A stretch of 64,000 nucleotides of DNA. Origin: Pantoea sp. Ap-967. Its GTDB lineage: Bacteria > Pseudomonadota > Gammaproteobacteria > Pseudomonadales > Pseudomonadaceae. Position numbers and translations under genes: made by a program. Shown here piece by piece: positions 21,090 to 29,800 of the stretch. Location: the NCBI RefSeq assembly GCF_011752565.1, contig NZ_VWXK01000003.1, positions 1 through 64,000 of the forward strand, read 5' to 3'. Positions within the stretch are counted from its first letter, which is position 1. Each line of letters starts with the position of its first letter. The notes beneath the pieces were generated by a model that saw only the letters and a list, made by a program, of their open reading frames with translations, was not told the origin of the DNA and searched no databases.

Positions 21090-21398
21090 TCAACCAGCCT
21101 CGGCCATGGCCTCGCTGCGTTCCTTCAGCCAGCGCAGCACCTGCACCGCCTCCCAGCGCCCAGGATCGTACAGGGCATAAAGCAGGCCTTGGTAACCGAC
21201 CACGTCCAGCCCGCGGTGGTAACCGGCGCGCTGGAACAGCGCCTCGATCTCGGCGAAGCAGGTGTTGAAATGAACCTTGCCAAACGGCGTGCGCTCATCG
21301 AGAACCAGGCCTTCCAGGCGCAGCTCCAGCACCGCCTCGCACACCCGCTCCACCGGCATGCGGTTGACGCTGTACTTGAGTTGCTCGACGTTGTGCAT
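21090..21398 (-). CDS. Small protein of 102 residues under a LexA-type box, unknown function
   Basis: ATG at 21398 has GAGGT about nine bases upstream. The sequence begins MHNVEQLKYSVNRMPVERVC, contains VLELRLEGLVLD and AEIEALFQRAGY, and ends with an amphipathic helix (WLKERSEAMAEAG). There is no signal peptide, membrane segment or recognised domain. A perfect CTG-N10-CAG palindrome lies 15 bases before the start, overlapping where the promoter must be, so the gene is probably induced by DNA damage through LexA. It is not the usual SulA, YebG or RecX by sequence. The function is not known to me. Confidence 0.8.
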   Translation of the reverse strand: MHNVEQLKYSVNRMPVERVCEAVLELRLEGLVLDERTPFGKVHFNTCFAEIEALFQRAGYHRGLDVVGYQGLLYALYDPGRWEAVQVLRWLKERSEAMAEAG

Positions 21399-21413
21399 GG
21401 GGTTACCTCGATA

Positions 21414-21429
21414 CTGTATTTATATACAG
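21414..21429 (-). promoter_or_regulatory. LexA (SOS) box
   Basis: CTGTATTTATATACAG matches the gamma-proteobacterial LexA consensus CTG-TA-rich-N10-CAG, with both CTG/CAG ends intact. It sits 15 bases before the start of the minus-strand 102-residue gene, where LexA would occlude RNA polymerase. The gene beyond it (21470-21709) ends 41 bases away and reads towards it. Confidence 0.85.
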
Positions 21430-21469
21430 CATACGAAGTGGCAGGCACCGCCGTCAATTCACCTGGCCG

Positions 21470-21709
21470 TCATTGGCCGAGAAAGGCCACCACCTGCTCG
21501 GCATCGAACGGCCAGTGCAGCTCGGCCGACGTGTCGCAGCGGCGCAGCACCGGAATAATCAGCCCATAGCGCTCGAACAGCGTCTCGTCCTCGGCAATGT
21601 CGATCAGTTCGATGAGCAGGCCGCGGTCGGCGAAGGGCATCAGCACCGACTCGGCCACTTCGCACAAATGGCACCCGCTGGTACCGAAGAGTTGGCATTC
21701 AGGCAGCAT
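21470..21709 (-). CDS. Glutaredoxin-like protein (DUF836)
   Basis: A 79-residue thioredoxin-fold protein with the redox motif GTSGCHLCEVAE (CxxC) near the N-terminus, then ELIDIAEDETLFERYGL and a cis-Pro-like LIIPVLRR. Proteins of this family probably reduce disulfides or bind glutathione; the physiological partner is unknown. ATG at 21709 gives the family length; upstream residues in the same frame are not needed. Confidence 0.88.
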   Translation of the reverse strand: MLPECQLFGTSGCHLCEVAESVLMPFADRGLLIELIDIAEDETLFERYGLIIPVLRRCDTSAELHWPFDAEQVVAFLGQ

Positions 21710-21784
21710 GGGGCAGGACTCGATCTGGCTGTGGGATGAAGCCCATTCTAGGCCCGCCCTGCCCACTTGTGCACCCGGCCCCGG

Positions 21785-22993
21785 TCAATCCTGGCTGGTG
21801 GCACCAATACGGTGCAGCGACAGGTCGGCGCCCTGGAACTCCTGCTCATGGCTCAGGCGCAGGCCAAGTACCTTGCGGATCAACCCGTACACCGCAAAAC
21901 CACCGGCCAGCGCCACCGCGATACCGCCCAAGGTGCCGAGCAACTGGCTGGCCAGGCTGACACCGCCCATGCCGCCAAGCGCGGCCTGGCCGAAGATGCC
22001 GCAGGCAATGCCGCCCCACACGCCGCACAGGCCGTGCAGGGGCCAAACGCCCAGCACGTCGTCGATCTTCCAGCGGTTCTGCGCAGCGGTGAAGCTCCAC
22101 ACGAACAGCACCCCCGCCACCAGGCCGGTGGCCAATGCGCCCAGTGGGTGCATCAGGTCGGAACCGGCGCAGATCGCCACCAGCCCGGCCAACGGGCCGT
22201 TGTGCAGGAAGCCTGGGTCGTTGCGCCCCGCCAGCAGCGCGGCCAGGGTGCCGCCGACCATGGCCATCAGCGAGTTGATCGCCACCAGGCCGCTGACGCC
22301 TTGCAGGGTTTGTGCGCTCATCACGTTGAAGCCGAACCAGCCGATGATCAGGATCCACGAGCCCAGCGCCAGGAACGGGATGCTCGATGGCGCGAAGGCC
22401 ACCAGCCGGCCCTCGCGGTAACGCCCGCGCCGCGCGCCCAGCAACAGCACCGCCGCCAGCGCCAGCCAGCCGCCCATGGCGTGCACCACCACGGAGCCGG
22501 CAAAGTCATGGAACGGCGCACCGAAGCGGGCCTGCAGCCAGGCCTGGATACCCAGGTTGCCGTTCCACACCACGCCCTCGAAGAACGGGTAGACGAACGC
22601 CACGATCAGCGCCGTGGCGCACAACTGCGGCACGAAACGGGCGCGCTCGGCGATGCCACCGGAAATGATCGCCGGGATCGCTGCGGCAAACGTCAGCAGG
22701 AAGAAGCACTTGACCAGCGCATAGCCATGGTCGGCAGCCAGTGCAGCCGCTGGCTGCAGGAAGTTCACGCCGTAGGCGATCCAGTAGCCGATGAAAAAGT
22801 ACACCAGCGCCGAGATGGCAAAGTCGCTGAGGATCTTCGACAAGGCATTGACCTGGTTCTTGTGGCGCACCGTGCCCACTTCCAGGAAGGCGAAGCCGGC
22901 ATGCATGGCCAGCACCAAAATGGCGCCCATGAGGATGAACAGGGTATTGGAACCGTGGACCAGGGAGTCCATCGCGCTGAGCGTATTTTCCAT
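21785..22993 (-). CDS. amtB: Ammonium transporter AmtB
   Basis: A 402-residue integral membrane channel with about 11 helices. Recognised segments are LAMHAGFAFLEVGTVRHKNQ, the binding-site region DFAGSVVVHAMGGWLAL (Asp and first pore His) and WPLHGLCGVWGGIACGIF (second pore His). It conducts ammonia/ammonium under nitrogen limitation. It stands alone; no glnK-type PII gene is adjacent, unlike the common glnK-amtB pair. ATG at 22993 begins MENTLSAMDSLVHGSNTLF, which fits the family. Confidence 0.93.
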   Translation of the reverse strand: MENTLSAMDSLVHGSNTLFILMGAILVLAMHAGFAFLEVGTVRHKNQVNALSKILSDFAISALVYFFIGYWIAYGVNFLQPAAALAADHGYALVKCFFLLTFAAAIPAIISGGIAERARFVPQLCATALIVAFVYPFFEGVVWNGNLGIQAWLQARFGAPFHDFAGSVVVHAMGGWLALAAVLLLGARRGRYREGRLVAFAPSSIPFLALGSWILIIGWFGFNVMSAQTLQGVSGLVAINSLMAMVGGTLAALLAGRNDPGFLHNGPLAGLVAICAGSDLMHPLGALATGLVAGVLFVWSFTAAQNRWKIDDVLGVWPLHGLCGVWGGIACGIFGQAALGGMGGVSLASQLLGTLGGIAVALAGGFAVYGLIRKVLGLRLSHEQEFQGADLSLHRIGATSQD

Positions 22994-23307
22994 GTAGAAG
23001 GCAGACCTGCTGAAAAAGGCACCAGGACAGTTCAAGAACCTGCATCCCTGCACCGAATCGGTGCCAGCCTGTCACCCCTTCACCGTGAAGCGGGTGTGGC
23101 CTGCGTGGTTTTTTCTTGGGTTTGTCGTGGATTGGGTTAAGGTTTACCGGTATCCGCCGGGGCCGGCGCCCTGAATCGGCGCAGCGCCCCAGGGCCGTGC
23201 CCCGCGTTGTGGCAATTGTCCTTAGCAAGGCGCATACCAGCGCCGACTGAACCTTCCACGCGCCGCGTCACTCGAATGATCTACACACCTGCACAGGGAG
23301 AGCCCCA
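22994..23307. other. Divergent intergenic region amtB / DUF883 gene
   Basis: These 314 bases hold no gene. I looked for a sigma-54 promoter ahead of amtB and found a TGGCAC on the minus strand (near 23065-23070), but without a correctly spaced GC element. Nothing else stands out. Confidence 0.4.
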
Positions 23308-23622
23308 ATGGCCAGCAAATCGGCAAAGACTGCACAAGAAATCCTCATGGCTGACTTCCAGGCCTTGGTTCGCGATACCGAGAAACTGCTGGCCGACACC
23401 GCCAACCTTGCGGGCGACCAGGCCGACGAATTGCGCGAGCAGATTCACGAGCGCCTGAGCCAGGCCCGGGAAACCCTGCAACTGACCCAGGACTCGGTGC
23501 TCGACCGCGGGCAAGCGGCACTGGGCAGCGCCGAGCAGTACGTTCAAGAAAACCCGTGGCAGGCCATCGGCATCGCTGCAGGCGTGGGGCTGTTGATCGG
23601 CCTGCTGGCCAACCGGCGCTAA
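23308..23622 (+). CDS. DUF883 (ElaB/YqjD-type) membrane-anchored protein
   Basis: A 104-residue protein: a long amphipathic helical region (about 10-80, with LREQIHERLSQARETLQL) and a C-terminal membrane segment NPWQAIGIAAGVGLLIGLL ending in basic ANRR. This is the layout of ElaB/YqjD, which anchor to the inner membrane and in E. coli associate with ribosomes in stationary phase. GGGAGAG precedes the ATG. It is first in a three-gene unit. Confidence 0.9.
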   Translation: MASKSAKTAQEILMADFQALVRDTEKLLADTANLAGDQADELREQIHERLSQARETLQLTQDSVLDRGQAALGSAEQYVQENPWQAIGIAAGVGLLIGLLANRR

Positions 23623-23631
23623 GGAGCCCAC

Positions 23632-24006
23632 ATGGACAATGATGCCATTGGCACCAGTGCCTCGGGCCGGCGCCTGGGCGCCGCGCTGCTGGGGCTGCTG
23701 CACAGCCATATCGAACTGTTCGGCATCGAACTGCAGGAGCAGAAAGGCCGCACCCTGAGCTTGTTGCTGTTCGCAGGCCTGGCGTTGGTATTTGCGCTGT
23801 TGCTGCTCACCGCCCTGTCGGGCTTGCTGCTGGTGCTGCTGTGGGACAGCTACCGCCTGGCCGGGATTATCGGCCTGTGCGTGTTCTACGGCCTTGCCGC
23901 GCTGTATTGCGCGCTGCGCCTGAAAGCAGCGGTGTTCGATGAATCCTCGCCCTTCCACGCCACCCTCGAGGAACTGGCCAAGGACCGGGAGCGCCTGTTG
24001 CCATGA
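23632..24006 (+). CDS. YqjE-type membrane protein (phage holin III-like superfamily)
   Basis: A 124-residue protein with two strong transmembrane helices (about 43-65 and 75-97: LLFAGLALVFALLLLTALSG and GIIGLCVFYGLAALYCALRL). It matches the YqjE/DUF1469 family that accompanies YqjD in many gamma-proteobacteria. AAGGAG lies before the ATG, nine bases after the previous stop. Its function is unknown. Confidence 0.87.
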   Translation: MDNDAIGTSASGRRLGAALLGLLHSHIELFGIELQEQKGRTLSLLLFAGLALVFALLLLTALSGLLLVLLWDSYRLAGIIGLCVFYGLAALYCALRLKAAVFDESSPFHATLEELAKDRERLLP

Positions 24007-24332
24007 GCCTGCCTGAAATGCCGAACACGCGAAACCCGCGTGAAATGCGCAAGGCGCTGCTGCGCCTGCGCATGGAAATGCACCGCCAGGAAATCCGCCA
24101 CGAATCGGGGCAATTGCTGCAACCGCTGCAGCGCTTGCGTGGGGTGGGCAGCTCGCTGGGCGATGGGCTGGGCATCAAGCATGCGCCGTTGTGGGGCGTT
24201 GGCGCGGTCGTGGCGCTGGGCTTTCTCACCGGCAAGGGCGTGCGCAGCGGCAACCTTTCCCGCCTGGTGCGCCTGGGCGCCAGCCTGCTGCCTTTGGTGA
24301 AGCTGTTCATGCAAAGCGGCCGCCGGCCCTGA
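24003..24332 (+). CDS. YqjK-like small membrane protein
   Basis: A 109-residue protein that overlaps the YqjE-like gene by four bases (ATGA), so it is translationally coupled. The N-terminal half is basic and helical (ALLRLRMEMHRQEIRHESGQ). The C-terminal half has a hydrophobic stretch (GVGAVVALGFLTGKGV and LVRLGASLLPLVKLF). Position and layout resemble YqjK of the yqjDEK locus, though sequence similarity is not certain. Confidence 0.75.
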   Translation: MSLPEMPNTRNPREMRKALLRLRMEMHRQEIRHESGQLLQPLQRLRGVGSSLGDGLGIKHAPLWGVGAVVALGFLTGKGVRSGNLSRLVRLGASLLPLVKLFMQSGRRP

Positions 24333-24388
24333 CGCCAGCTACACCTTCCAGCGTAATGCGCTGTCGTGGCAAACCTGCCGCAATTCCC

Positions 24389-24475
24389 TGTAGGAGCGGG
24401 CTTGCCCCGCGAAGCAAGCGACGCGGTGGATGGCACCGGCTTCGCCGGTGTTCGCGGGTCAAGCCCGCTCCTACA
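24389..24475. repeat. REPIN: inverted pair of REP palindromes (GTAGGAGCGGGC type)
   Basis: TGTAGGAGCGGGCTTGCCCC at the left and GGGTCAAGCCCGCTCCTACA at the right form an 87-base inverted pair, with a small hairpin ACCGGC/GCCGGT between them. The pair lies between the YqjK-like gene and dgt. A second degenerate palindrome (GCGCATTCGCAATGCGC) follows at about 24490. Confidence 0.75.
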
Positions 24476-24588
24476 CAAAATTTGTTCCATGCGCATTCGC
24501 AATGCGCCGCCCCGGCGGCGCCAATCCCCCTTGCACAACCCACCCAGACACCAGAAGCTATACCCTTCGATCGACAGGAGACCGCGCC

Positions 24589-25920
24589 TTGGACTGGCAC
24601 ACCCTGCTCACCCGCGAACGCCTCGGCAAAGCCCTCTACAGCGCCGATGAACTGGGGCGCAGCCCCTTCCACAAAGACCACGACCGCATCATCTTCTCCG
24701 GCGCCTTCCGCCGCCTGGGGCGCAAGACCCAAGTACACCCGGTGTCGAGCAACGACCATATCCACACCCGCCTCACCCACTCGCTGGAAGTCAGCTGCGT
24801 TGGCCGCTCGCTCGGCATGCGCGTGGGCGAAACCCTGCGCGACAGCCTGCCGGCCTGGTGCGAACCCAGCGACCTGGGGATGATCGTGCAGTCCGCCTGC
24901 CTGGCCCACGACATCGGCAACCCGCCCTTCGGCCACTCCGGCGAAGACGCCATTCGCCACTGGTTCCAGCAGGCTGCCGGGCGCGGTTGGCTCGACGACA
25001 TGAGCGATGACGAACGCGCCGACTTCCTCAATTTCGAAGGCAACGCCCAAGGCTTTCGCGTGCTCACCCAGCTGGAATACCACCAGTTCGACGGTGGTAC
25101 CCGGCTGACCTATGCCACCCTCGGCACCTACCTCAAATACCCCTGGAGCGCCCGCCACGCCGACGCCCTGGGCTACAAGAAGCACAAGTTCGGCTGCTAC
25201 CAGAGCGAACTGGGGCTGCTGGAGCAGATCGCCCGCAAGCTCGGCCTGCCGCAGCTCGAAGCCCAGCGCTGGGCGCGCCACCCGCTGGTTTACCTGATGG
25301 AAGCCGCCGATGACATCTGCTACGCGCTGATCGACCTCGAAGACGGCCTGGAGATGGACTTGCTGCAGTACGCCGAGGTGGAGGCACTGCTGCTCGACCT
25401 GGTGGGCGACGACCTGCCGGAAACCTACCGCCAGCTCGGGCCTGCCGATTCGCGCCGGCGCAAGCTGGCGATCCTGCGCGGCAAGGCCATCGAACACCTG
25501 ACCAACGCCGCCGCCCGCGCCTTCGTCGAGCAACAACCCGCACTGCTCGCCGGGCAGCTGCACGGCGACCTGGTCGAGCACATGCACGGCCCGGCCAAGC
25601 GCTGCGTGCTGCAGGCCAAGGACATGGCACGCAACAAGATCTTCCAGGACAAGCGCAAGACACTGCATGAAATTGGCGCCTACACCACACTGGAAATTCT
25701 CCTCAACACCTTTTGCGCCGCCGCCCTGGAACAGCACGGCGGGCGTACGCCATCGTTCAAGAGCCGGCGCGTGCTCGACTTGCTCGGCAACAATGCACCC
25801 CACCCCCACGACTCGCTGCACAAGGCCTTCCTGCGCATGATCGATTTCATCGCCGGCATGACCGACAGCTACGCCAGCGAGATGGCCAGTGAAATGACCG
25901 GGCGCTCCAACCCGGCCTGA
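24589..25920 (+). CDS. dgt: Deoxyguanosinetriphosphate triphosphohydrolase-like protein (dGTPase)
   Basis: A 443-residue HD-domain enzyme. The metal-binding motifs are [16 protein letters not shown], the central [18 protein letters not shown], and the later [15 protein letters not shown]. It cleaves dNTPs to deoxynucleosides and tripolyphosphate, shaping dNTP pools. The start is TTG at 24589: AGGAG at 24576-24580 is at ideal spacing and the resulting N-terminus [20 protein letters not shown] fits the family, whereas the upstream in-frame ATG at 24430 lies inside a REP element. Confidence 0.9.
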   Translation: MDWHTLLTRERLGKALYSADELGRSPFHKDHDRIIFSGAFRRLGRKTQVHPVSSNDHIHTRLTHSLEVSCVGRSLGMRVGETLRDSLPAWCEPSDLGMIVQSACLAHDIGNPPFGHSGEDAIRHWFQQAAGRGWLDDMSDDERADFLNFEGNAQGFRVLTQLEYHQFDGGTRLTYATLGTYLKYPWSARHADALGYKKHKFGCYQSELGLLEQIARKLGLPQLEAQRWARHPLVYLMEAADDICYALIDLEDGLEMDLLQYAEVEALLLDLVGDDLPETYRQLGPADSRRRKLAILRGKAIEHLTNAAARAFVEQQPALLAGQLHGDLVEHMHGPAKRCVLQAKDMARNKIFQDKRKTLHEIGAYTTLEILLNTFCAAALEQHGGRTPSFKSRRVLDLLGNNAPHPHDSLHKAFLRMIDFIAGMTDSYASEMASEMTGRSNPA

Positions 25921-25927
25921 GCGTCAG

Positions 25928-25948
25928 CGCCCGGCGCCTCGCCGGGCG
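25928..25948. repeat. GC-rich hairpin after dgt
   Basis: CGCCCGGC/GCCGGGCG pairs around GCCTC eight bases after the dgt stop. No T-run follows, so it may stabilise the mRNA end rather than terminate. Confidence 0.4.
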
Positions 25949-26194
25949 GCTGCCTGAATTGTAGGAAATTTCCTATATCCCAGACCCAGGGTTAAACATT
26001 TAATAAACATCGAGCCGCACTCTGGATACAAATATTAAAAGTTTGAATTAATCGCTTACACTTCGTGGATTTAATGCCCGTGTTTTGTAGTCCATTTCCC
26101 ATATAACGCTAATCGCCATTCCTCATACCCCCGAGGAGTTTGAACTGCGTTATGGTGGAACCTGCCTCCGTCATTCGTCGCAGGGAAGTTGAAC

Positions 26195-26815
26195 ATGCAA
26201 TCCGTATTTATTGTCGACGACCACCCGGTCGTCCGCTTGGCCGTTCGCATGCTGTTGGAGAACCAGAACTACAAGGTGGTGGGTGAATCGGACAATGGCG
26301 TGGACGCCATGCAGCTGATTCGCGAAACGGACCCGCACCTGGTCATTCTCGACATCAGTATTCCCAAGCTCGATGGCCTGGAAGTGCTGGCGCGCTTCCA
26401 GGCCATGGCGCTGCCGCTGAAGGTGCTGGTGCTCACCGCCCAGGCCCCAGCCCTGTTCGCCATGCGTTGCATGCACTCCGGCGCAGCCGGCTATGTGTGC
26501 AAGGCCGAAGACCTCACCGAACTGCTCAGCGCAATCAAGGCTGTACTTGCCGGCTATAACTATTTCCCAAGCCAGGCCATCCACCCGCAACACGAAACAA
26601 CTGACGCCGACTTGCGCTTGTTCCGCCTGGTCAATGACCGGGAATTGATGGTCTTGCAACTTTTCGCCCAGGGCCGCAGCAACAAGGAGATCGCCCGGGG
26701 CATGTTCCTCAGCAACAAAACTGTCAGCACCTACAAGAAGCGGCTGATGCAAAAGCTTCAGGTCGAAACCTTGGTCGAGCTGATCGAGATGGCCAAACGC
26801 AATGCGCTGGTCTGA
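26195..26815 (+). CDS. EvgA/BvgA-type LuxR response regulator
   Basis: A 206-residue regulator. The receiver has VDDHPVVRLAVRMLLE at its start, acceptor Asp about residue 53 (VILDISIPKLDG) and a Lys in GYVCKAEDL. The LuxR helix-turn-helix follows with NDRELMVLQLFAQGRSNKEI and KTVSTYKKRLMQKL. AGGGAAG lies about nine bases before ATG 26195; a TTG at 26189 is a less likely start. The hybrid kinase begins eight bases after its stop. The AT-rich stretch 25975-26080 upstream probably holds the operon promoter. Targets are unknown. Confidence 0.92.
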   Translation: MQSVFIVDDHPVVRLAVRMLLENQNYKVVGESDNGVDAMQLIRETDPHLVILDISIPKLDGLEVLARFQAMALPLKVLVLTAQAPALFAMRCMHSGAAGYVCKAEDLTELLSAIKAVLAGYNYFPSQAIHPQHETTDADLRLFRLVNDRELMVLQLFAQGRSNKEIARGMFLSNKTVSTYKKRLMQKLQVETLVELIEMAKRNALV

Positions 26816-26823
26816 GGTCGGCC

Positions 26824-29800
26824 ATGGTGCACATCATCGCTCGCCTGCTCCTCACCCTGACACTGGCCTGGGCGGGGGCGCTGGCCGCCGCCTCCGACGC
26901 CACGCCCTATTCGCTGCTGGCCCGTTACGCGCCCACCGACCCCGGGCCGCCCCTGGCGCCACAACAACTGGCCTGGCTGGCCGGGCGCCAGCAGCTGACA
27001 CTGGGCACATCGGCCCCGGACTACCCCCCGTTCGACATCACCCGCGGGGGGCGCGATTACCAGGGCCTGACCGCCGAATACGCGAACCTGGTCGGCAAAG
27101 CCCTGCAGTTGCCCGTGAAGGTGCTGCGCTACCCAGACCGTCAAGCGGCAGTGCAGGCGCTGCTGCGCGGCGAGATCGACCTGCTGGGCAGTGCCAATGG
27201 CTATGAAGCGGCGGCCGATGGCCTGGCCATGTCGCTGCCCTACGCCATCGACCAGCCGGTGCTGGTCACCCGTGAGGACGAAGAGCGCCCCCTCGACACC
27301 GACCTTGAGGGCATGCGCCTGGGCATGCTCTACCACTACCTGCCCCGCCCCGAGGTGCATGCGGCCTACCCCAAGGCCGAACTGCTGACCTTCGATTCCT
27401 CCACCCAGGCGCTCAATGCCGTGGCGTTCGGCCAGGCCGACGTGTTCATCGGCGACACGCTGTCGACCCACTACCAACTCAACCGCGGCCACCTGCCGCG
27501 CCTGCGCATGGCCAGCTTCGGCCAACACGAGAGCGTCGGCTTCGGTTTTGCCATGCGCGCGCAGGATACCGAGCTCAAGGCCTTGGTAGACAGCATTCTC
27601 GAACACCAGGACAAAGCCGTGCGGGCCAGCATCTTCAAGCGCTGGAGTGCTGGCGCCGACCGGCTGCTCAGCGACCTCAGGCTGCCGTTGTCGGCCGCCG
27701 AGGCGCAATGGCTGAAACAGCACCCGGTGGTGCAGGTGGCCATCGACGAAACCGCCGCACCGCTGTCCTATTTCGACGGCAACGGGCATTTTCGCGGCAT
27801 CACCGCCGACCTGCTGGAACTGATCCGCCTGCGCACGGGCCTGCGCTTCGAAGTGCAGCGCGCCAGCGATTTTGCCGACATGCTCACCCGGCTCAAGGAC
27901 GAACGGGTCAGCATGATCGCCGCCCTGGCCGTCGACAGCCTCGCGGCCCCGCAGATACGCCTGAGCCGGCCCTACCTGGAAAGCCCCCAGGTGCTGGTGA
28001 CCCGTGCCGATCACCCGCAGTACGGCTCGCTGGAACAACTGCGCGGGCGCCGCGTCGCCATCGCCCGCCACAGCACCCCGGCCCGGCTGATAACCGAGCG
28101 TTACCCGCAAACCAGCTGGGTCGAAACGCAAAGCCCCTACTATTCCATGGCCCTGCTGAGCGCTGGGGCCGTGGATGCGGTGATCACCACCCTGATCGAT
28201 GCGAACCACGCCGTGGCGGTCGACCCCGCCCTGGTCATTCGCAGCACGCTGGGCAGCGAGCCTGCGACCTTCGCCATGGCCACCAACGCCCAGGCCACGG
28301 CGCTGGGTTCGATCCTCGACAAGGCCCTGACCAGCATTTCGCCAGAGGAGCTGGGGGTGATCGACAACCGCTGGCGGGGGTATGTGCGGCATGACGAGAA
28401 CCACTGGCAAGCCGTGCGCCAGCGGGTCGTCCAGATATTGCTCGGCGCAGGCCTGCTGCTATTGCTGGCATTGCTGTGGAATGCCCGCCTGCGGCGCCAG
28501 ATCAAGCAGCGCCAGCGCGCCGAGCGGGCGCTGGGTGACCAGCTGGAGTTCATGAGCGCCCTGCTCGACGGCACGCCGCACCCGATGTACGTGCGCGACC
28601 GCGAATGCCGCCTGCAAAGCTGCAACGCCAGTTACCTGCAGGCGCTACAGGCGCCCCTGGAGCACGTCATCGGCAAACGCCTGGAAGACACCCACTGCGC
28701 CGCCAGCGAGCACACCCGGCAGATGCAAGCCGACTACCAACAGGTGATGGCCGCCGGTGTTCCGTTGATCCTCGACCGCCCGCTGCACATGAACGAACGC
28801 GAGCTCACCATCTACCACTGGATCCTGCCGTACCGCGACTCGCTGGGCGAGGTACAAGGCATCATCGGCGGCTGGATCGACATCAGCGAGCGGCGCAAGC
28901 TGGTGCAGGAACTGCGTGAGGCCAAACGCCTGGCCGACGACGCCAACCGTGCCAAAAGCACCTTCCTCGCCACCATCAGCCACGAGATCCGCACGCCGAT
29001 GAGCGCGGTGATCGGCATGCTGGAGCTGGCGGTCAACCGCGCCCGCCAAGGCCAGGTCGACGCGACTTCGCTGGAGGTCGCCCACCATTCGGCCAAGGAC
29101 CTGCTGGGCCTGATCGGCGATATCCTGGACATCGTTCGCATCGAATCCGGCCACCTGTCCCTGGCCCCCGAGCCGGTCGACCCGGCCGCCTTGGTGGAGT
29201 CGGTGGGCCGCGTGTTCGACGGCCAGGCCCGGGAAAAAGGCCTGGCCCTGAAACTCGACATCAGCGCCGACGCCCGTTGCCATGTACTGCTCGACCCCCT
29301 GCGCTTCAAGCAGATTCTGTCCAACCTGGTCAGCAACGCCATCAAGTTCACCGAGCAGGGCCAGGTGTGCGTCAGCCTGGGCCTGCGCGAGGCGGGAAGC
29401 GCCAACCCCGCGCGGCTGGCGCTGGAGGTGCGCGACAGCGGCATCGGCATCCACCAGGACGACCTGCAACGGCTGTTCAACCCGTTCGTGCAAGCCAACC
29501 CGCACAGCCGGCAATCGCGTGCCGGCACCGGGCTGGGCCTGGCGATCTGCCGCAGCCTGTGCGAAATGATGGGGGGCGAGCTGAGCATCAACAGCGTGCC
29601 AGGCTTCGGCACCCAGGTGTGCCTGCAACTGCCGCTGGAGCCTGCCGAGGCCCCCTTGCCCGCCGTTCTTCCAGCCGACGACATCACAACACCGGCCCCG
29701 CAACTGAAGGTACTGGTGATCGACGACCACCCCGCCAACCTGCTGCTACTGACCCAGCAATTGGGCTACCTGGGGCTCACCGCAGCCAGTGCCAGCGACG

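Noticed and set aside
23050..23100. Possible sigma-54 promoter upstream of amtB on the minus strand
   Set aside because: A TGGCAC is present, but the GG and GC elements are 12 bases apart rather than 10 and the -12 TTGC is missing.
25928..25948. GC hairpin after dgt as an intrinsic terminator
   Set aside because: The stem is strong but no T-run follows, so it was recorded only as a hairpin.
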